Below, one piece after another: positions 63,722 through 64,000 of a stretch of DNA of 64,000 nucleotides (positions are counted from its first letter, which is position 1; every line of letters begins with the position of its first letter). This stretch comes from Arenicellales bacterium (GTDB lineage: Bacteria > Pseudomonadota > Gammaproteobacteria > Arenicellales > JAJDZL01). Made by a program: the position numbers and the translations under genes. A model generated the notes under the pieces. The model was given only the letters and a program-made list of their open reading frames with translations. It was not told where the DNA came from and searched no databases. Location: positions 2,415,999-2,479,998 of the forward strand of contig OX638343.1 in assembly GCA_951813075.1 (NCBI GenBank), in the 5' to 3' direction.

Positions 63722-64000
63722 CTATGTCCAATTTTGGTGAAAATGATGTATCGGTCCGTGTCCGGAACCGACGTTTAGCGCATCGGCACAGGCAATCGCC
63801 TGGCTGATGTACTGTTTTGCATTGAATACCGCCAGCTCCATACCATGCTTCTTGGCTAGCTCGGCACAGATCGCGGATGATAGCGAGCATCCGGTTCCGT
63901 GCGTATTTTTTGTTTCGGTTCTTGGGGTTGACAGGTATCTGAAATTGTTTCCGTCAAAATACAGATCGGTGCTTTCTGCACAATCATGATCGTGCCCACC
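63722..64000 (-). CDS. thiD: Hydroxymethylpyrimidine (phosphate) kinase ThiD, C-terminal part
   Basis: The last 92 codons; the 5' end lies beyond the window. Reads NTHGTGCSLSSAICAELA, the conserved end of ThiD with the catalytic Cys in GTGCS, then a helix to GSGHGPIHHFHQNW. It phosphorylates HMP for thiamine diphosphate synthesis. Ends 11 bp before the TRAP-type gene, so the operon is thiD-dctP-thiZXY. Confidence 0.93.
   Translation of the reverse strand, partial: GGHDHDCAESTDLYFDGNNFRYLSTPRTETKNTHGTGCSLSSAICAELAKKHGMELAVFNAKQYISQAIACADALNVGSGHGPIHHFHQNWT

Overview
The window reads as chromosome of a Gammaproteobacterium of about 50% GC, probably aquatic or marine and living by respiration. 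Supporting markers are the zapB-zapA-6S RNA-fau block, petABC-sspAB, hslVU, ibpA-type Hsp20, dsbB, a full cbb3 oxidase operon with its assembly genes, and System I (ccm) cytochrome c maturation genes. No rRNA or tRNA was found. The genus cannot be told from this sequence.

Layout. 1-5867 (minus) is a compact respiratory module: a family-C heme-copper oxidase subunit I cut by the window edge, a 2-TM protein, a 184-residue protein resembling only the last four helices of such an oxidase, three membrane or periplasmic c-type cytochromes, a Tat-exported metallophosphoesterase and a secreted cupredoxin-like protein. 6480-15827 holds ccoS and ccoI (minus), a Yip1-like membrane protein, ccoNOQP, ccoG, ccoH and a SafE-like transporter (plus). 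16254-18458 is ccmABCD (minus). trmB and rpiA follow.

20.4-27.2 kb is an accessory island: a decayed partial helicase copy joined to an IS1595-type transposase remnant, hipBA with four operator-like repeats, a ribozyme-like non-coding stretch, a DUF4338 fragment, and a NERD-domain helicase cleanly interrupted by an IS1380-type element. The two helicase copies form direct repeats around hipBA.

27.3-33.5 kb is mixed housekeeping: a metallophosphoesterase, a DsbD-like protein, ilvA, an Sfp-type phosphopantetheinyl transferase, an EVE protein and fau. 6S RNA, zapA and zapB follow. 34.4-36.3 kb is a non-coding array of four diverged tandem repeats of about 0.4-0.53 kb. 36.5-44.3 kb is a dienelactone hydrolase and a MoxR/Bat operon. 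44.3-52.9 kb carries dsbB, an Asp/Glu racemase-like gene, petABC, sspAB, hslVU and a sigma-32-type promoter driving hsp20. 53-60.2 kb holds argB, two EamA transporters, msrB, a DnaJ/TerB protein, a quinone oxidoreductase, moeA and a DUF6494-like gene. 60.2-64 kb (minus) is a thiamine-precursor uptake operon, thiD(partial)-TRAP solute-binding protein-thiZXY.

The respiratory genes fit together: bc1 reduces cytochrome c, cbb3 and possibly the second family-C oxidase consume the electrons, and CcoI, CcoG, CcoH, CcoS, CcmABCD and the Dsb proteins assemble hemes, copper and thiols. Three genes under 60 residues (ccoS, ccoQ, ccmD) were found by reading the gaps directly.
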